Positions 52,128-60,562 of a stretch of DNA of 64,000 nucleotides are shown one piece after another. The stretch spans positions 51,721 to 115,720 of the forward strand of contig DAIDIP010000008.1 in assembly GCA_027451745.1 (NCBI GenBank), given 5' to 3'. Numbering within the stretch: position 1 is the stretch's first letter; every line of letters starts with the position of its first letter. The notes below the pieces were generated by a model. The model did no database searches, had not been told where the DNA came from, and saw nothing but the letters and a program-made list of their open reading frames with translations. The DNA is from Candidatus Melainabacteria bacterium (GTDB lineage: Bacteria; Cyanobacteriota; Vampirovibrionia; Obscuribacterales; Obscuribacteraceae). Position numbers and translations under genes: made by a program.

Positions 52128-52601
52128 TTACTTATGCTCAGCATAATTCGATATTATTAAACAATCAACATAGGCTACACCACGATTAAGTGTGCCCAAT
52201 TCTCTAGCCCCTTCTTTAGCCAAATCCATAACGCGAGTCTTTACGTACGGACCCCGATCATTAACTTTTACAATCACTGTATTACCGGTCTTGGGATCTT
52301 CAACTAATACCCGTGTACCAAAAGGCAAAGTAAGGTGAGCTGCTGTCAATTTATTCATATCAAAAATTTCACCAGAAGCAGTTTTTCTTCCATGGAAAGG
52401 AATGCCATACCAAGAAACATTTCCTGAAAAGCTTTTTTTCTTTGTATTGTCCCTGTCTGTTGTTTGAGACGGTATAGCTAAAACAATTTGGCTTTCTGCA
52501 ACATTAAAAGCAAAAATTCTTTGATTCACGCCTAAAAGAAAAGTCAAAAACAGAAACAAATAGGCAAGAAAAAATTTCTTTCTAATTGAGTATGAAATCA
52601 T
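52128..52601 (-). CDS. rlpA: RlpA-like septal ring lytic transglycosylase
   Basis: A 157-residue protein. An N-terminal signal or anchor (FFLAYLFLFLTFLLGV) is followed by the double-psi beta-barrel: GNVSWYGIPFHGRKTASGE, LTAAHLTLPFGTRVLVED, VIVKVNDRGPYVKTRVMDLA. The Asp in NDRGPY and His of AAHLTLPFG are the conserved active-site residues of RlpA. It cleaves peptide-free glycan at division sites in known members. No SPOR domain follows, so targeting must differ. Confidence 0.92.
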   Translation of the reverse strand: MISYSIRKKFFLAYLFLFLTFLLGVNQRIFAFNVAESQIVLAIPSQTTDRDNTKKKSFSGNVSWYGIPFHGRKTASGEIFDMNKLTAAHLTLPFGTRVLVEDPKTGNTVIVKVNDRGPYVKTRVMDLAKEGARELGTLNRGVAYVDCLIISNYAEHK

Positions 52602-52662
52602 CGCAGCTATACCTCTTATACCAGTAAATGATACTAGTTTTTCAGGTATTACGGTATCTCTT

Positions 52663-53247
52663 TTAAGCTTGTGCTGATGTCAACCATTTGCTTGGCGGTG
52701 GCACTTCGAAACTATTTAATCGATTGATCAATCTTTCTGGATTGTCATCAGCCAAGATCAATTGTCTATCAATATTATTGATAAAACCTTCTTTGACAGC
52801 ATGATCACACATATTTAGTAGTGGATCATAAAAGTTATTCACATTCAAAAGCCCACATGGTTTACGATGTATCCCTAGCTGACACCAGGTTACTACCTCA
52901 CAGAACTCTTCCAGAGTACCAAAACCACCTGGCAAAGCTAGAAAACCATCAGAAAGATCTGCCATCAAAGCTTTACGCTCATGCATAGAACCAACCACAC
53001 ATAAACGCGGTATAGCCTTATTTGCTATTTCAACGTCAAACAAACCTTTGGTAATTATCCCCACTACCTCTGATCCTGAACGCTGGGCAGCTTCTGCTAC
53101 TGCCCCCATTAATCCTATGCTTCCCCCACCGTATACAACACCTATACCTTTTCTTCCTAAAAGTTCTCCAATTTCGATGGCCCTTTCTTTATAAATTGGA
53201 TTATTTCCCTCATTAGACCCACAAAAAACACAAAGTCGTTTCAACAT
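52663..53247 (-). CDS. LOG-family protein (cytokinin-riboside phosphoribohydrolase-like)
   Basis: About 194 residues when started at MLKRLCVFCGSNEGNN (53247); 18 further codons upstream are in frame but do not match the family. GVVYGGGSIGLMGAVAEAA, SMHERKA and ALPGGFGTLEEFCEVVTW (PGGxGTxxE) are the LOG signature. Members hydrolyse nucleoside 5'-monophosphates to base and ribose 5-phosphate; in bacteria they are involved in nucleotide turnover. Start choice is inference. Confidence 0.93.
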   Translation of the reverse strand: MLKRLCVFCGSNEGNNPIYKERAIEIGELLGRKGIGVVYGGGSIGLMGAVAEAAQRSGSEVVGIITKGLFDVEIANKAIPRLCVVGSMHERKALMADLSDGFLALPGGFGTLEEFCEVVTWCQLGIHRKPCGLLNVNNFYDPLLNMCDHAVKEGFINNIDRQLILADDNPERLINRLNSFEVPPPSKWLTSAQA

Positions 53248-53372
53248 CTGATAACTCACTCTCACAACATTAGGCACATTAAGCTGATAGCCAACAATCA
53301 CGTGCCTTGGAAATCTCTTCTATATTTACATTAAAGAAAGCAATTTAGCTACTACTCCACTAAATCTATAAC

Positions 53373-54026
53373 CTAATAATATAGATTTCCCCAGACTGTC
53401 TCAAGAATATGCATTTCTTCTTGAACTGCTTGTTTTTCTAATGTTCCATTGGCGCAATAAGCTTGCCAGTAAAGCTCCCACCATCTTCTGTATGCTCTTT
53501 GCCTACCAAGCTCTGATTCGTTACTTAAAACATCATCGCCTACAAGAAAGTTTTTGGGCGCACAAAAATCACCACATTCAAGGTTTTGAAAATCTTCTGG
53601 AGACAATTTGGCCCCTTTTGTACACCATATATTTTCCAATCTAGCTTTCGTCATCGGATTGAAATGATCCAAATCTAGCTTGAAAATGTCAGTTTTTCGC
53701 TTTAAACCTTCGGCGTGTATTTCTACCATGGCTGGCTCTGTTATTGCCTGCAATGGCTTTTGTATATTGCCTTCTTCATCATAAACGACCAAATAAGAAG
53801 GAAATGAAGTAATCAACAAATCACATAGACTCTCATAAATCCTTTGCCAAAGCCTTTTAGTAAGCTTAAATTGACTGCAATCGTAATGATTTAATGCCTC
53901 GTTTAAAGTTGTCAGGCAATGCGCTATTTGATATATATTGGCTTGCTTTTCTTTTTTAATAATTTGACGATATAGTTTGTAGGCTTCATCCAAAGCCAAC
54001 TTTTGTCTTCTGTCGATGCACCCCAT
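53373..54026 (-). CDS. Hypothetical soluble protein
   Basis: About 217 residues when started at the ATG at 54026, which follows AAGG and GGGG; a GTG three codons upstream is in frame. It is rich in Trp, Tyr and Cys (QRAYRRWWELYWQAYC) and predicted mainly helical at the N-terminus. No signal peptide or membrane segment. I recognise no family. Confidence 0.6.
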   Translation of the reverse strand: MGCIDRRQKLALDEAYKLYRQIIKKEKQANIYQIAHCLTTLNEALNHYDCSQFKLTKRLWQRIYESLCDLLITSFPSYLVVYDEEGNIQKPLQAITEPAMVEIHAEGLKRKTDIFKLDLDHFNPMTKARLENIWCTKGAKLSPEDFQNLECGDFCAPKNFLVGDDVLSNESELGRQRAYRRWWELYWQAYCANGTLEKQAVQEEMHILETVWGNLYY

Positions 54027-54435
54027 AATCCCCACCTTGATATAGATTTATCCGCCATTTTTAATATACCCAATGAGAAAGACTGCTTTTATAGCCCGTT
54101 ATAGGGATTAATACCGACAAAATATGGTGATAAAAGGTCTTATATGCGTTACTAAATTGCCTTTAACTTGCGAAGCAAAGTTCTTTTTGTTAAAGTAACA
54201 TCCTCGCTTTCTAGCCAAGGTATTTTTATATGTTTATATTCAATTCAATACCTAGAATCTCAATTGGTTTTCGTTGAGCAGCACTCAGTCAACCAGGCTA
54301 TAGCGAACATTTTTTTGAATCATTTATTTTTTTAAAATATCACCGCAATCGTTCTGGCTATTGCATCACGCTATTGAATGCTCTGCTATCAAGAAAGCAT
54401 ACTCGCTTCGGTTCGAAGTCAAGGAAACATTTGTC
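54027..54435. other. Gene-free divergent spacer
   Basis: About 410 bp between the hypothetical gene (minus) and the ABC ATPase gene (plus). AT-rich with no supported ORF. Promoters for both sides must lie here. I see no convincing boxes, tRNA or riboswitch. Confidence 0.4.
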
Positions 54436-55197
54436 ATGAATAACAATATAGTTGAAGTAATAAATCTAACTAAACAATTTAAAAATACTCCTGTAGTAAA
54501 TGATCTTAGCTTTAGCGTCAGCAAAGGAGAAATTGTCGGATTGCTCGGAGCTAATGGGGCTGGCAAAACTACAACCATGCATATGATGCTAGGTCTAATT
54601 AAGCCTACTTATGGCCAGATAAAAATATTTGGTCATGATTTAGACAGTCAAAAAAATAAAATTTTGAAGCGAATGAATTTTGCCTCTGCTTATCAATCTC
54701 TTTCGCACAATTTTACTGTGCAAGAAAATTTGAATATTTTTGCAGATATCTATGAGGTTGAGAAAAGCAAACAACGTATTGAATATTTACTTGAAATTTT
54801 TGAAGTCTCTCCTCTAAGAAATAAATTAACAGGCGGATTATCATCTGGAGAAAAAACCAGGGTCAATTTATGCAAGGCTTTGCTTAATAGTCCAGAATTA
54901 TTGCTTCTAGATGAGCCTACAGCAAGCCTTGATCCTTATATTGCCGATAAAACAAGACAAATTCTTGCCCAAATGCAAGCAGAAAATAATATGACAATTA
55001 TCAACACTTCGCACAATATGATTGATGTACATGAGCTATGTCATCGCATTTTATTCATGCAAAAGGGCAAAATTGTCGCGCAAGGATCCGTAGGCGAAAT
55101 CATGGCCAAATTTGGCAGCGAAAGCCTCGATGAGGTCTACATTTCTCTATCTACTAACGATTCTATATACATTGAAGAGGTTAAAACACTAAAATGA
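54436..55197 (+). CDS. ABC transporter ATP-binding protein
   Basis: A 253-residue ATPase started at MNNNIVEV (54436), with AAGGAAA upstream; 25 further in-frame codons look non-coding. Walker A GANGAGKTTT, Q loop SAYQSLSHNF, signature LSSGEKTRVNL (unusual SGEK rather than SGGQ), Walker B LLLLDEPTASLDP and H switch NTSHNM are present. It overlaps the permease gene by 4 bp. It is of the DrrA/NodI export type; substrate unknown. Confidence 0.93.
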   Translation: MNNNIVEVINLTKQFKNTPVVNDLSFSVSKGEIVGLLGANGAGKTTTMHMMLGLIKPTYGQIKIFGHDLDSQKNKILKRMNFASAYQSLSHNFTVQENLNIFADIYEVEKSKQRIEYLLEIFEVSPLRNKLTGGLSSGEKTRVNLCKALLNSPELLLLDEPTASLDPYIADKTRQILAQMQAENNMTIINTSHNMIDVHELCHRILFMQKGKIVAQGSVGEIMAKFGSESLDEVYISLSTNDSIYIEEVKTLK

Positions 55198-55985
55198 CTT
55201 TGCGTCCTCTAAGAGCTCTTATATACAAGAACAGCATTATCTGGCTTAGGAGCGGTTTTCGTTTGGCCGATTTTGTCTTTTTCCCAATGGTAGATCTGGC
55301 CGTGTGGGGCTTTGTTACCATATACATAAGTCAAATTAGTCACGCTTTGCCAAGCGTGTTTATATTCATGTTGTCTGCAATTATTTTGTGGACTGTTCAA
55401 TTTCGAGCCCAGCAAGCTATTTGTCTATCTTTTTTGGACGATATAGAATCACATAACTTGCTCAATATATTTATTGCCCCTGTTGGTGTAGTTACTCACA
55501 TTGCTGCCTGCTATTTAGTTGGTTTTTTGCAAGCACTCTTTGTTTTTATTCTCCAAGCCGTAGTTGCTTATTTAGGCTATTCCTTTAGTTTTGCGGTCAT
55601 AGGTTTGCCGTGCACTTTGCTGTTTTTAAACTTGCTATTTATGGGCTGGTCGATAGGATTATTCTCTACCGGGCTTCTTATTAGATTCGGACATACATCG
55701 GCAACACTAATATGGGTTATTCCATTTTTCTTACAACCACTTTCTGCAGTTTTTTATCCTGTCAGTGTTTTACCCCATTGGTTACAAATCATATCTTTAT
55801 GTTTGCCGCCAACTCACGTTTTTGAAGGGATGAGACAAATATTGGCCACCGGTCGCATGGACTGGTACCACTTGCAATGGGCTTTCTTACTTAATGTCCT
55901 TTATATGTTGTTCGCTAGCGCTATTTTTAAATATCTATATGAAGAAGCTCGCAAACACGGTTCTCTAACAAAATATGGCACCTAG
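55194..55985 (+). CDS. ABC-2 type transporter permease
   Basis: A 263-residue protein with six hydrophobic helices, the ABC-2 (DrrB/NodJ) arrangement. The region LQPLSAVFYPVSVLPHWLQI is the family signature: PLSAVFYP.S.LP. It overlaps the ATPase gene by 4 bp, so the two form an exporter. Substrate could be lipid, polysaccharide or drug; not decidable. Confidence 0.9.
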   Translation: MTLRPLRALIYKNSIIWLRSGFRLADFVFFPMVDLAVWGFVTIYISQISHALPSVFIFMLSAIILWTVQFRAQQAICLSFLDDIESHNLLNIFIAPVGVVTHIAACYLVGFLQALFVFILQAVVAYLGYSFSFAVIGLPCTLLFLNLLFMGWSIGLFSTGLLIRFGHTSATLIWVIPFFLQPLSAVFYPVSVLPHWLQIISLCLPPTHVFEGMRQILATGRMDWYHLQWAFLLNVLYMLFASAIFKYLYEEARKHGSLTKYGT

Positions 55986-56012
55986 AAGCAATAGCTTCAA
56001 AGTGCATAGCTA

Positions 56013-57173
56013 TTAAGAATCATGGACATCTGCGTGACCACCAACAGACTGACGTTCTATTATCAGAGAGCCAATTGAAAAAGCTAGTGTTGCCCAAAAG
56101 AACGGGCTAAAAACCGTATTCCTAAAAATTCCCAAAGAAAATATCGCTAAATAATCTGGCAAAATCAAAACAGCTAAAATAACAAGCACAAGAATGGCTT
56201 TCAAATATTTGCGCCACCCTTGCGGTTGTGAAACGACCACAAGAAGGATTGCCGGGGCTATCAACAATAAATCGTAGGGAAGGATAGAAGAAAACAAACA
56301 CAGTGTCAGAGGAACTATAAAAGTGAATAGAATAGACAAAGGTAGCTTTTTGGCTTTTATTTCTTTACCTGCAAAAAATGCTATCACCAGTAAAGCGCCA
56401 TAAAGCACTGTAGTGATTGATCTATATAAATCGAGTTGCCATGCCGAAACAAGAATATGATTAGGGACAGCAAAAGCCTGCAACAAAGATAACAAAGGGG
56501 TATCCAATTTTTGAGACAAACAAAGCTGCCAATAATTCCAAAGAATACTAGTGCCGCCTCTTACACAAGAAATAAGTACACCTATTACAGCAAGCAAAAA
56601 ACTAATAACAACTAGATTGGTTTGTCCTGCGGCCAACTCTGAAATCATAATAGGAAATAAAATATAAGGTTTGAGCCATAACAAAAACTGATAAATACTT
56701 GCATATATGAAGCGTCTTTTTTTCAGGGAAATATATAAACCTGTTAGTGCAAAAAGAATAAACGGTAACAGCTGCTCATGCCAGACTGACATAACACAAG
56801 GTCCCAATGCCCCAAAAAAAGCAAAGACCCAAAGTTTTTTGCTCCCCTTTATTCCTAGTGATTGGCAGATGACTAAACAAGAAACAAACATAGCTATTAT
56901 AGCTATCGCAATCCATGCATAAAGAGCCATTTTCAACTTAAGATATGACAGAGGAGAAAAGATCCAACCAATAACAGGAGGCGCAAAAACATTTGCATTG
57001 TAAATTAATCGATAAGCGTCGCTATGCATTAAATAACTGGCGGCATAACATTTTGCAAAATCATTTGATTGTTCGAGTTTGCTCCACGGCACCACAACTA
57101 CCATAGGCGTCAAGAAGCACACAGTAGCTAAAACAAATTCCAACCATTTGTTTGTTTTAATACTGCCAGCCAT
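56013..57173 (-). CDS. GT87/DUF2029-like membrane protein
   Basis: A 386-residue protein with about ten hydrophobic helices. NDFAKCYAASYLMHSDAYRL is the first outer loop with the 'DF...Y.AS..........LY' pattern of DUF2029 mannosyltransferase-like proteins, and FAPPVIGWIFSPLSYL fits 'Y.P......PL'. The conserved Asp (NDF) is the likely catalytic base. Start ATG after GAGGAAAGA. Sugar and acceptor unknown. Confidence 0.8.
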   Translation of the reverse strand: MAGSIKTNKWLEFVLATVCFLTPMVVVVPWSKLEQSNDFAKCYAASYLMHSDAYRLIYNANVFAPPVIGWIFSPLSYLKLKMALYAWIAIAIIAMFVSCLVICQSLGIKGSKKLWVFAFFGALGPCVMSVWHEQLLPFILFALTGLYISLKKRRFIYASIYQFLLWLKPYILFPIMISELAAGQTNLVVISFLLAVIGVLISCVRGGTSILWNYWQLCLSQKLDTPLLSLLQAFAVPNHILVSAWQLDLYRSITTVLYGALLVIAFFAGKEIKAKKLPLSILFTFIVPLTLCLFSSILPYDLLLIAPAILLVVVSQPQGWRKYLKAILVLVILAVLILPDYLAIFSLGIFRNTVFSPFFWATLAFSIGSLIIERQSVGGHADVHDS

Positions 57174-57219
57174 TTCTTTCCTCGTTAAAGTCGTCCATTA
57201 TTTGGGGACTCAATCCTAA

Positions 57220-58605
57220 TCAGTTCAATTCTCTAAATTTAGCAGTAAAATGCCTTAGCATCACAGGTTCTTCTACAATTTCTAAGCCGCGAAGCTTATC
57301 TCTATTTTTGAATATTTCTACTAAAGCTTCAATTAGATAATCCATATGACTTTGAGTATATACACGTCTAGGGATAGCTAAACGAACAAGCTCCATATAT
57401 GGTGCTTGATAAAGTGTTTCACTCTTCGAATTATCTTTACGCTTTCCAAACATTACTCTGCCAAGCTCAGTAGCCCTTATTCCTGCCAGTCTGTAAAGAG
57501 CGCAAACTATCGATTGCCCAGGATACTGTTGAGATGGAATATGAGGACAAAAGGCCTTAGCATCAATATACACAGCATGTCCTCCACTGGGTTGGATAAT
57601 TGGAAGATTGGCTTTAATAAGCTGTTCAGCCAGATACTCTATGCTGCGCAAGCGATAGCACAAATAATTTTCATCCAAAACCTCTACAAAGCCTTGAGCC
57701 ATTGCCTCTAAATCTCGTCCAGCTAAGCCACCATAAGTAGTAAATCCTTCAGTTAATATCAATAAATTAGTAGCCTGTTCGGCAAGTTTTTTATCTCGAA
57801 GTAGCAAAACCCCACCAATGTTTACCAAGCCATCTTTTTTGGCACTGATTAATGCTCCATCGGCTAGATCAAATATTCGTCTAGCAATTTCGCGTACACT
57901 AAGATGAGAATATTCCTTTTCTCTCTGTTGAATCAAATAAGCATTTTCGGCAAATCGACAAGCATCTATAAAGAAAGGGATATTATATTGCTGGCAAACT
58001 CGCTTTATTCCTTTCAAATTAGACAAACTGACCGGTTGTCCACCAATACTATTATTAGTAATTGTTACCATACATAAGGGAATGTTTTGAGCTCCTACCT
58101 CTTTAACGAAGTGCTCTAGTTTTTCGATATCTAAATTTCCCTTGAAAGGGTATAGATTATCTGTTTGGTAAGCTTCATCTATTACTAGATCAATAGCCTG
58201 TGCTCCAGTGTATTCAATATTTGCTCTAGTGGTATCAAAGTGATTATTGCTAGGAATAAACTTGTCCTTTCCTCCAACCAAAGTAAACAATATTCTTTCA
58301 CTAGCTCGCCCTTGGTGCGTGGGAAATATATGCGGCATTCCTGTAATTTCCCTCAGAGTTTTTTCGAAACTGTAAAAACTCCGTGCCCCAGCATAAGATT
58401 CGTCACCGCGAATCATACCTGCCCATTGCTCTGTACTCATTGCACTTGTGCCGCTATCTGTAAGCAAATCGATAATTACGTTCTCGGCAGCAACTTGAAA
58501 AAGATTGAAATGAGCATCCCGTAAAATTTTCTCTCTTTCTTCCGGGGTGGTAAATTTAATTTGCTCAATAACCTTGATTTTAAATGGTTCGATAACTGTT
58601 TTCAA
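57220..58605 (-). CDS. tnaA: Tryptophanase (beta-eliminating lyase)
   Basis: A 461-residue PLP enzyme. LTDSGTSAMSTEQWAGMIRG, PTHQGRASERILF, SAKKDGLVNIGG (PLP Lys), GGLAGRDLEAMAQG and the C-terminal LRHFTAKF match tryptophanase and tyrosine phenol-lyase. At the position of the lyase-specific Arg (SMERG in tyrosine phenol-lyase) this protein has Leu (ATELG), which favours tryptophanase: L-Trp to indole, pyruvate and ammonia. No Trp permease or TnaC-like leader was found. Start TTG behind AGGA. Confidence 0.88.
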   Translation of the reverse strand: MKTVIEPFKIKVIEQIKFTTPEEREKILRDAHFNLFQVAAENVIIDLLTDSGTSAMSTEQWAGMIRGDESYAGARSFYSFEKTLREITGMPHIFPTHQGRASERILFTLVGGKDKFIPSNNHFDTTRANIEYTGAQAIDLVIDEAYQTDNLYPFKGNLDIEKLEHFVKEVGAQNIPLCMVTITNNSIGGQPVSLSNLKGIKRVCQQYNIPFFIDACRFAENAYLIQQREKEYSHLSVREIARRIFDLADGALISAKKDGLVNIGGVLLLRDKKLAEQATNLLILTEGFTTYGGLAGRDLEAMAQGFVEVLDENYLCYRLRSIEYLAEQLIKANLPIIQPSGGHAVYIDAKAFCPHIPSQQYPGQSIVCALYRLAGIRATELGRVMFGKRKDNSKSETLYQAPYMELVRLAIPRRVYTQSHMDYLIEALVEIFKNRDKLRGLEIVEEPVMLRHFTAKFRELN

Positions 58606-58798
58606 GTTGTATTCCTAGTCAATTATTGATACTTACTGCAGATAGCTTACCTCAAAAACGTAAGAGAATTAATTGTCTTAGATGTAAAGAAACAAACAAC
58701 AAATAGCCATAGGTAGCGCTCAAGGACAAGTATCTCTAGTAAAATTGTTTTTCGGGTAGGAATACTAATTTTGTTTTAGCACAAATTGTTTAATAACG

Positions 58799-59446
58799 AT
58801 GATACCTATTTCTTGTGAGGCTATCCTTTTTGATTTGGATGGTACTTTAATTGACTCCTGGAAATGTGTTGAATATGCATGGAAAACCTGGTGTTCTGAG
58901 CATAATCTCGAATACCATGATCTAGTGCACCGCTTTAATGGTACACGCGCGGTCGACATAGTCCGAACCCTGAAACCCAACCTAGACCCCGAGCTAGAGA
59001 AAGTTAAAATAAATGCTCTTGAATTAGCGCACCCGGAGAACATTTCACCTATTCCAGGCTCATTAGACATACTCAGATTAATACCTAAAAATAAGTGGGG
59101 TATTGTTACCTCTGGCACTCAAGAGGTTGTAGACGAAAAGCTAAGATACGCCAAAATAGACAAACCAGATGTATTAATTACTGCTGAAAACATTACCAAG
59201 GGAAAACCTAGTCCGCAAGGTTATGCAAAAGCTGCCTCTTTATTAAATATCCACCCATCCAACTGTCTTGTTTTTGAGGACGCGCCGCAGGGCGTAAGGG
59301 CAGCACGAGACGCAGGGATGACAGTTATTGCTCTAACTACTACTTTCCCAGCCGGTGCTTTGACGGAAGCCTATGCATGCATCGATAATTATAAATGTCT
59401 GTCCGTATCGCTAAATAATTCTGAAATTAAAGTCTCTCTGCGTTAA
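58799..59446 (+). CDS. HAD-family phosphatase
   Basis: A 215-residue phosphatase (beta-phosphoglucomutase-like/GpP type). Motif I LFDLDGTLID, motif II GIVTSGTQ (Ser/Thr), motif III Lys in KGKPSPQGY, and motif IV VFEDAPQGVRAARDAG are all present. The cap domain (about 15-85) belongs to subfamily I. Sugar phosphate is the likely substrate. AUG of the first in-frame start; no strong ribosome site. Confidence 0.92.
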   Translation: MIPISCEAILFDLDGTLIDSWKCVEYAWKTWCSEHNLEYHDLVHRFNGTRAVDIVRTLKPNLDPELEKVKINALELAHPENISPIPGSLDILRLIPKNKWGIVTSGTQEVVDEKLRYAKIDKPDVLITAENITKGKPSPQGYAKAASLLNIHPSNCLVFEDAPQGVRAARDAGMTVIALTTTFPAGALTEAYACIDNYKCLSVSLNNSEIKVSLR

Positions 59447-59470
59447 GCTAATAATCAGAGCGGTGATCAA

Positions 59471-60562
59471 ATGATCTCTAAAGTTAACAACTCAAGTAAA
59501 AACTGGCGATTATTAATCGCTAGCGCTACGCTATTTAGTCAACCACCTGTCTTTTCCCAGGAGCTTGAAAAACATAGTTCTGTGGCTTACAAATATGACA
59601 ATACTGTAGCACCAGAAGCTGGTCCGAAAAAAGATTCGTCCATCAATAATAAGTCATTTATTTTACATGGTAAAGCTGAAGTCACAGAACAACTCGGCAA
59701 TAATTTGCAAGCCTGGCAAGCTGCACAAATATACAAACAAGGCGTGGCGGCACTATCAGCACAAAGGTATGCTTTAGCAACACGTTATTTTAAAATGGCT
59801 GGGGATGGTTTTGCGGCAGCCGGTAGCAATGAAAAATACATGGCAGAGTCAAGATTTGCTGAGGCACAATCTCGTCGTTTATTAGGGCAAAAACAACTGG
59901 CAGTACCTCTATATCAGGAGTCTATTGCTTTATTTAGACAATATGACTCGCTCAATCCTTATTTACAGGCAGCACTAGACAATTTAAAAGATTTGACACC
60001 ACCACTGCAAGGACGTGTTGGCAAAACCGACGCTCGGTTAAAAGCTCTTGCAAGCATGACTAGCATTCAAGCCGTGGATCGAAACATCATTCTCAAAGGC
60101 AGAGTAACTGACTTAGATCCCGCTACCGCTTTAGGAGCTGAAAAAAGTAGTTCAGACGTTACTGATCTACACATCAAGAAAACAGTGTTGCAAGCATTTG
60201 TCAAAATGACATGTTTAGAAACCGCTGAGCTAGGCTCAACCTATTATAATGCCGCCGATAAATATGTCCCTTTAAAAGCGGATGGCAGAAATGTAACTGT
60301 TTCTGCTTCCTCAGGATTTACGGCTCCTATAATAAATATCAAGCTTAATGGTCGCTATTACAATGTTGGCGTTGATTTACCCGAATTAACTGGCAGTCAC
60401 AAAACTGTTTACTTAGTAACTGATGGAAAAAATATTTTGGCTATAGATCCAGCTACTTACGATGTTTGGAAACTGACTGCCAAACTTGGAAAGCGCTCAG
60501 CTGATTTTGACTGGCAAAAACTAACCCATCAAAAAGACATACCCAAAAGGATCAGTCTCTAG
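59471..60562 (+). CDS. Exported protein with TPR-like segment, hypothetical
   Basis: A 363-residue protein with an N-terminal hydrophobic segment (WRLLIASATLFSQPPVFS) and a helical TPR-like region (about 85-170; QIYKQGVAALSAQRYALATR, AVPLYQESIALFRQY). The C-terminal 200 residues are beta-rich and unknown. Its stop overlaps the stop of the convergent adhesin gene by 11 bp. It starts 24 bp after the phosphatase gene. Confidence 0.65.
   Translation: MISKVNNSSKNWRLLIASATLFSQPPVFSQELEKHSSVAYKYDNTVAPEAGPKKDSSINNKSFILHGKAEVTEQLGNNLQAWQAAQIYKQGVAALSAQRYALATRYFKMAGDGFAAAGSNEKYMAESRFAEAQSRRLLGQKQLAVPLYQESIALFRQYDSLNPYLQAALDNLKDLTPPLQGRVGKTDARLKALASMTSIQAVDRNIILKGRVTDLDPATALGAEKSSSDVTDLHIKKTVLQAFVKMTCLETAELGSTYYNAADKYVPLKADGRNVTVSASSGFTAPIINIKLNGRYYNVGVDLPELTGSHKTVYLVTDGKNILAIDPATYDVWKLTAKLGKRSADFDWQKLTHQKDIPKRISL

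Noticed and set aside
57220..58605. Tyrosine phenol-lyase instead of tryptophanase
   Set aside because: The substrate-binding Arg expected in the SMERG-type motif is Leu here, and the C-terminus resembles tryptophanase; not fully excluded.
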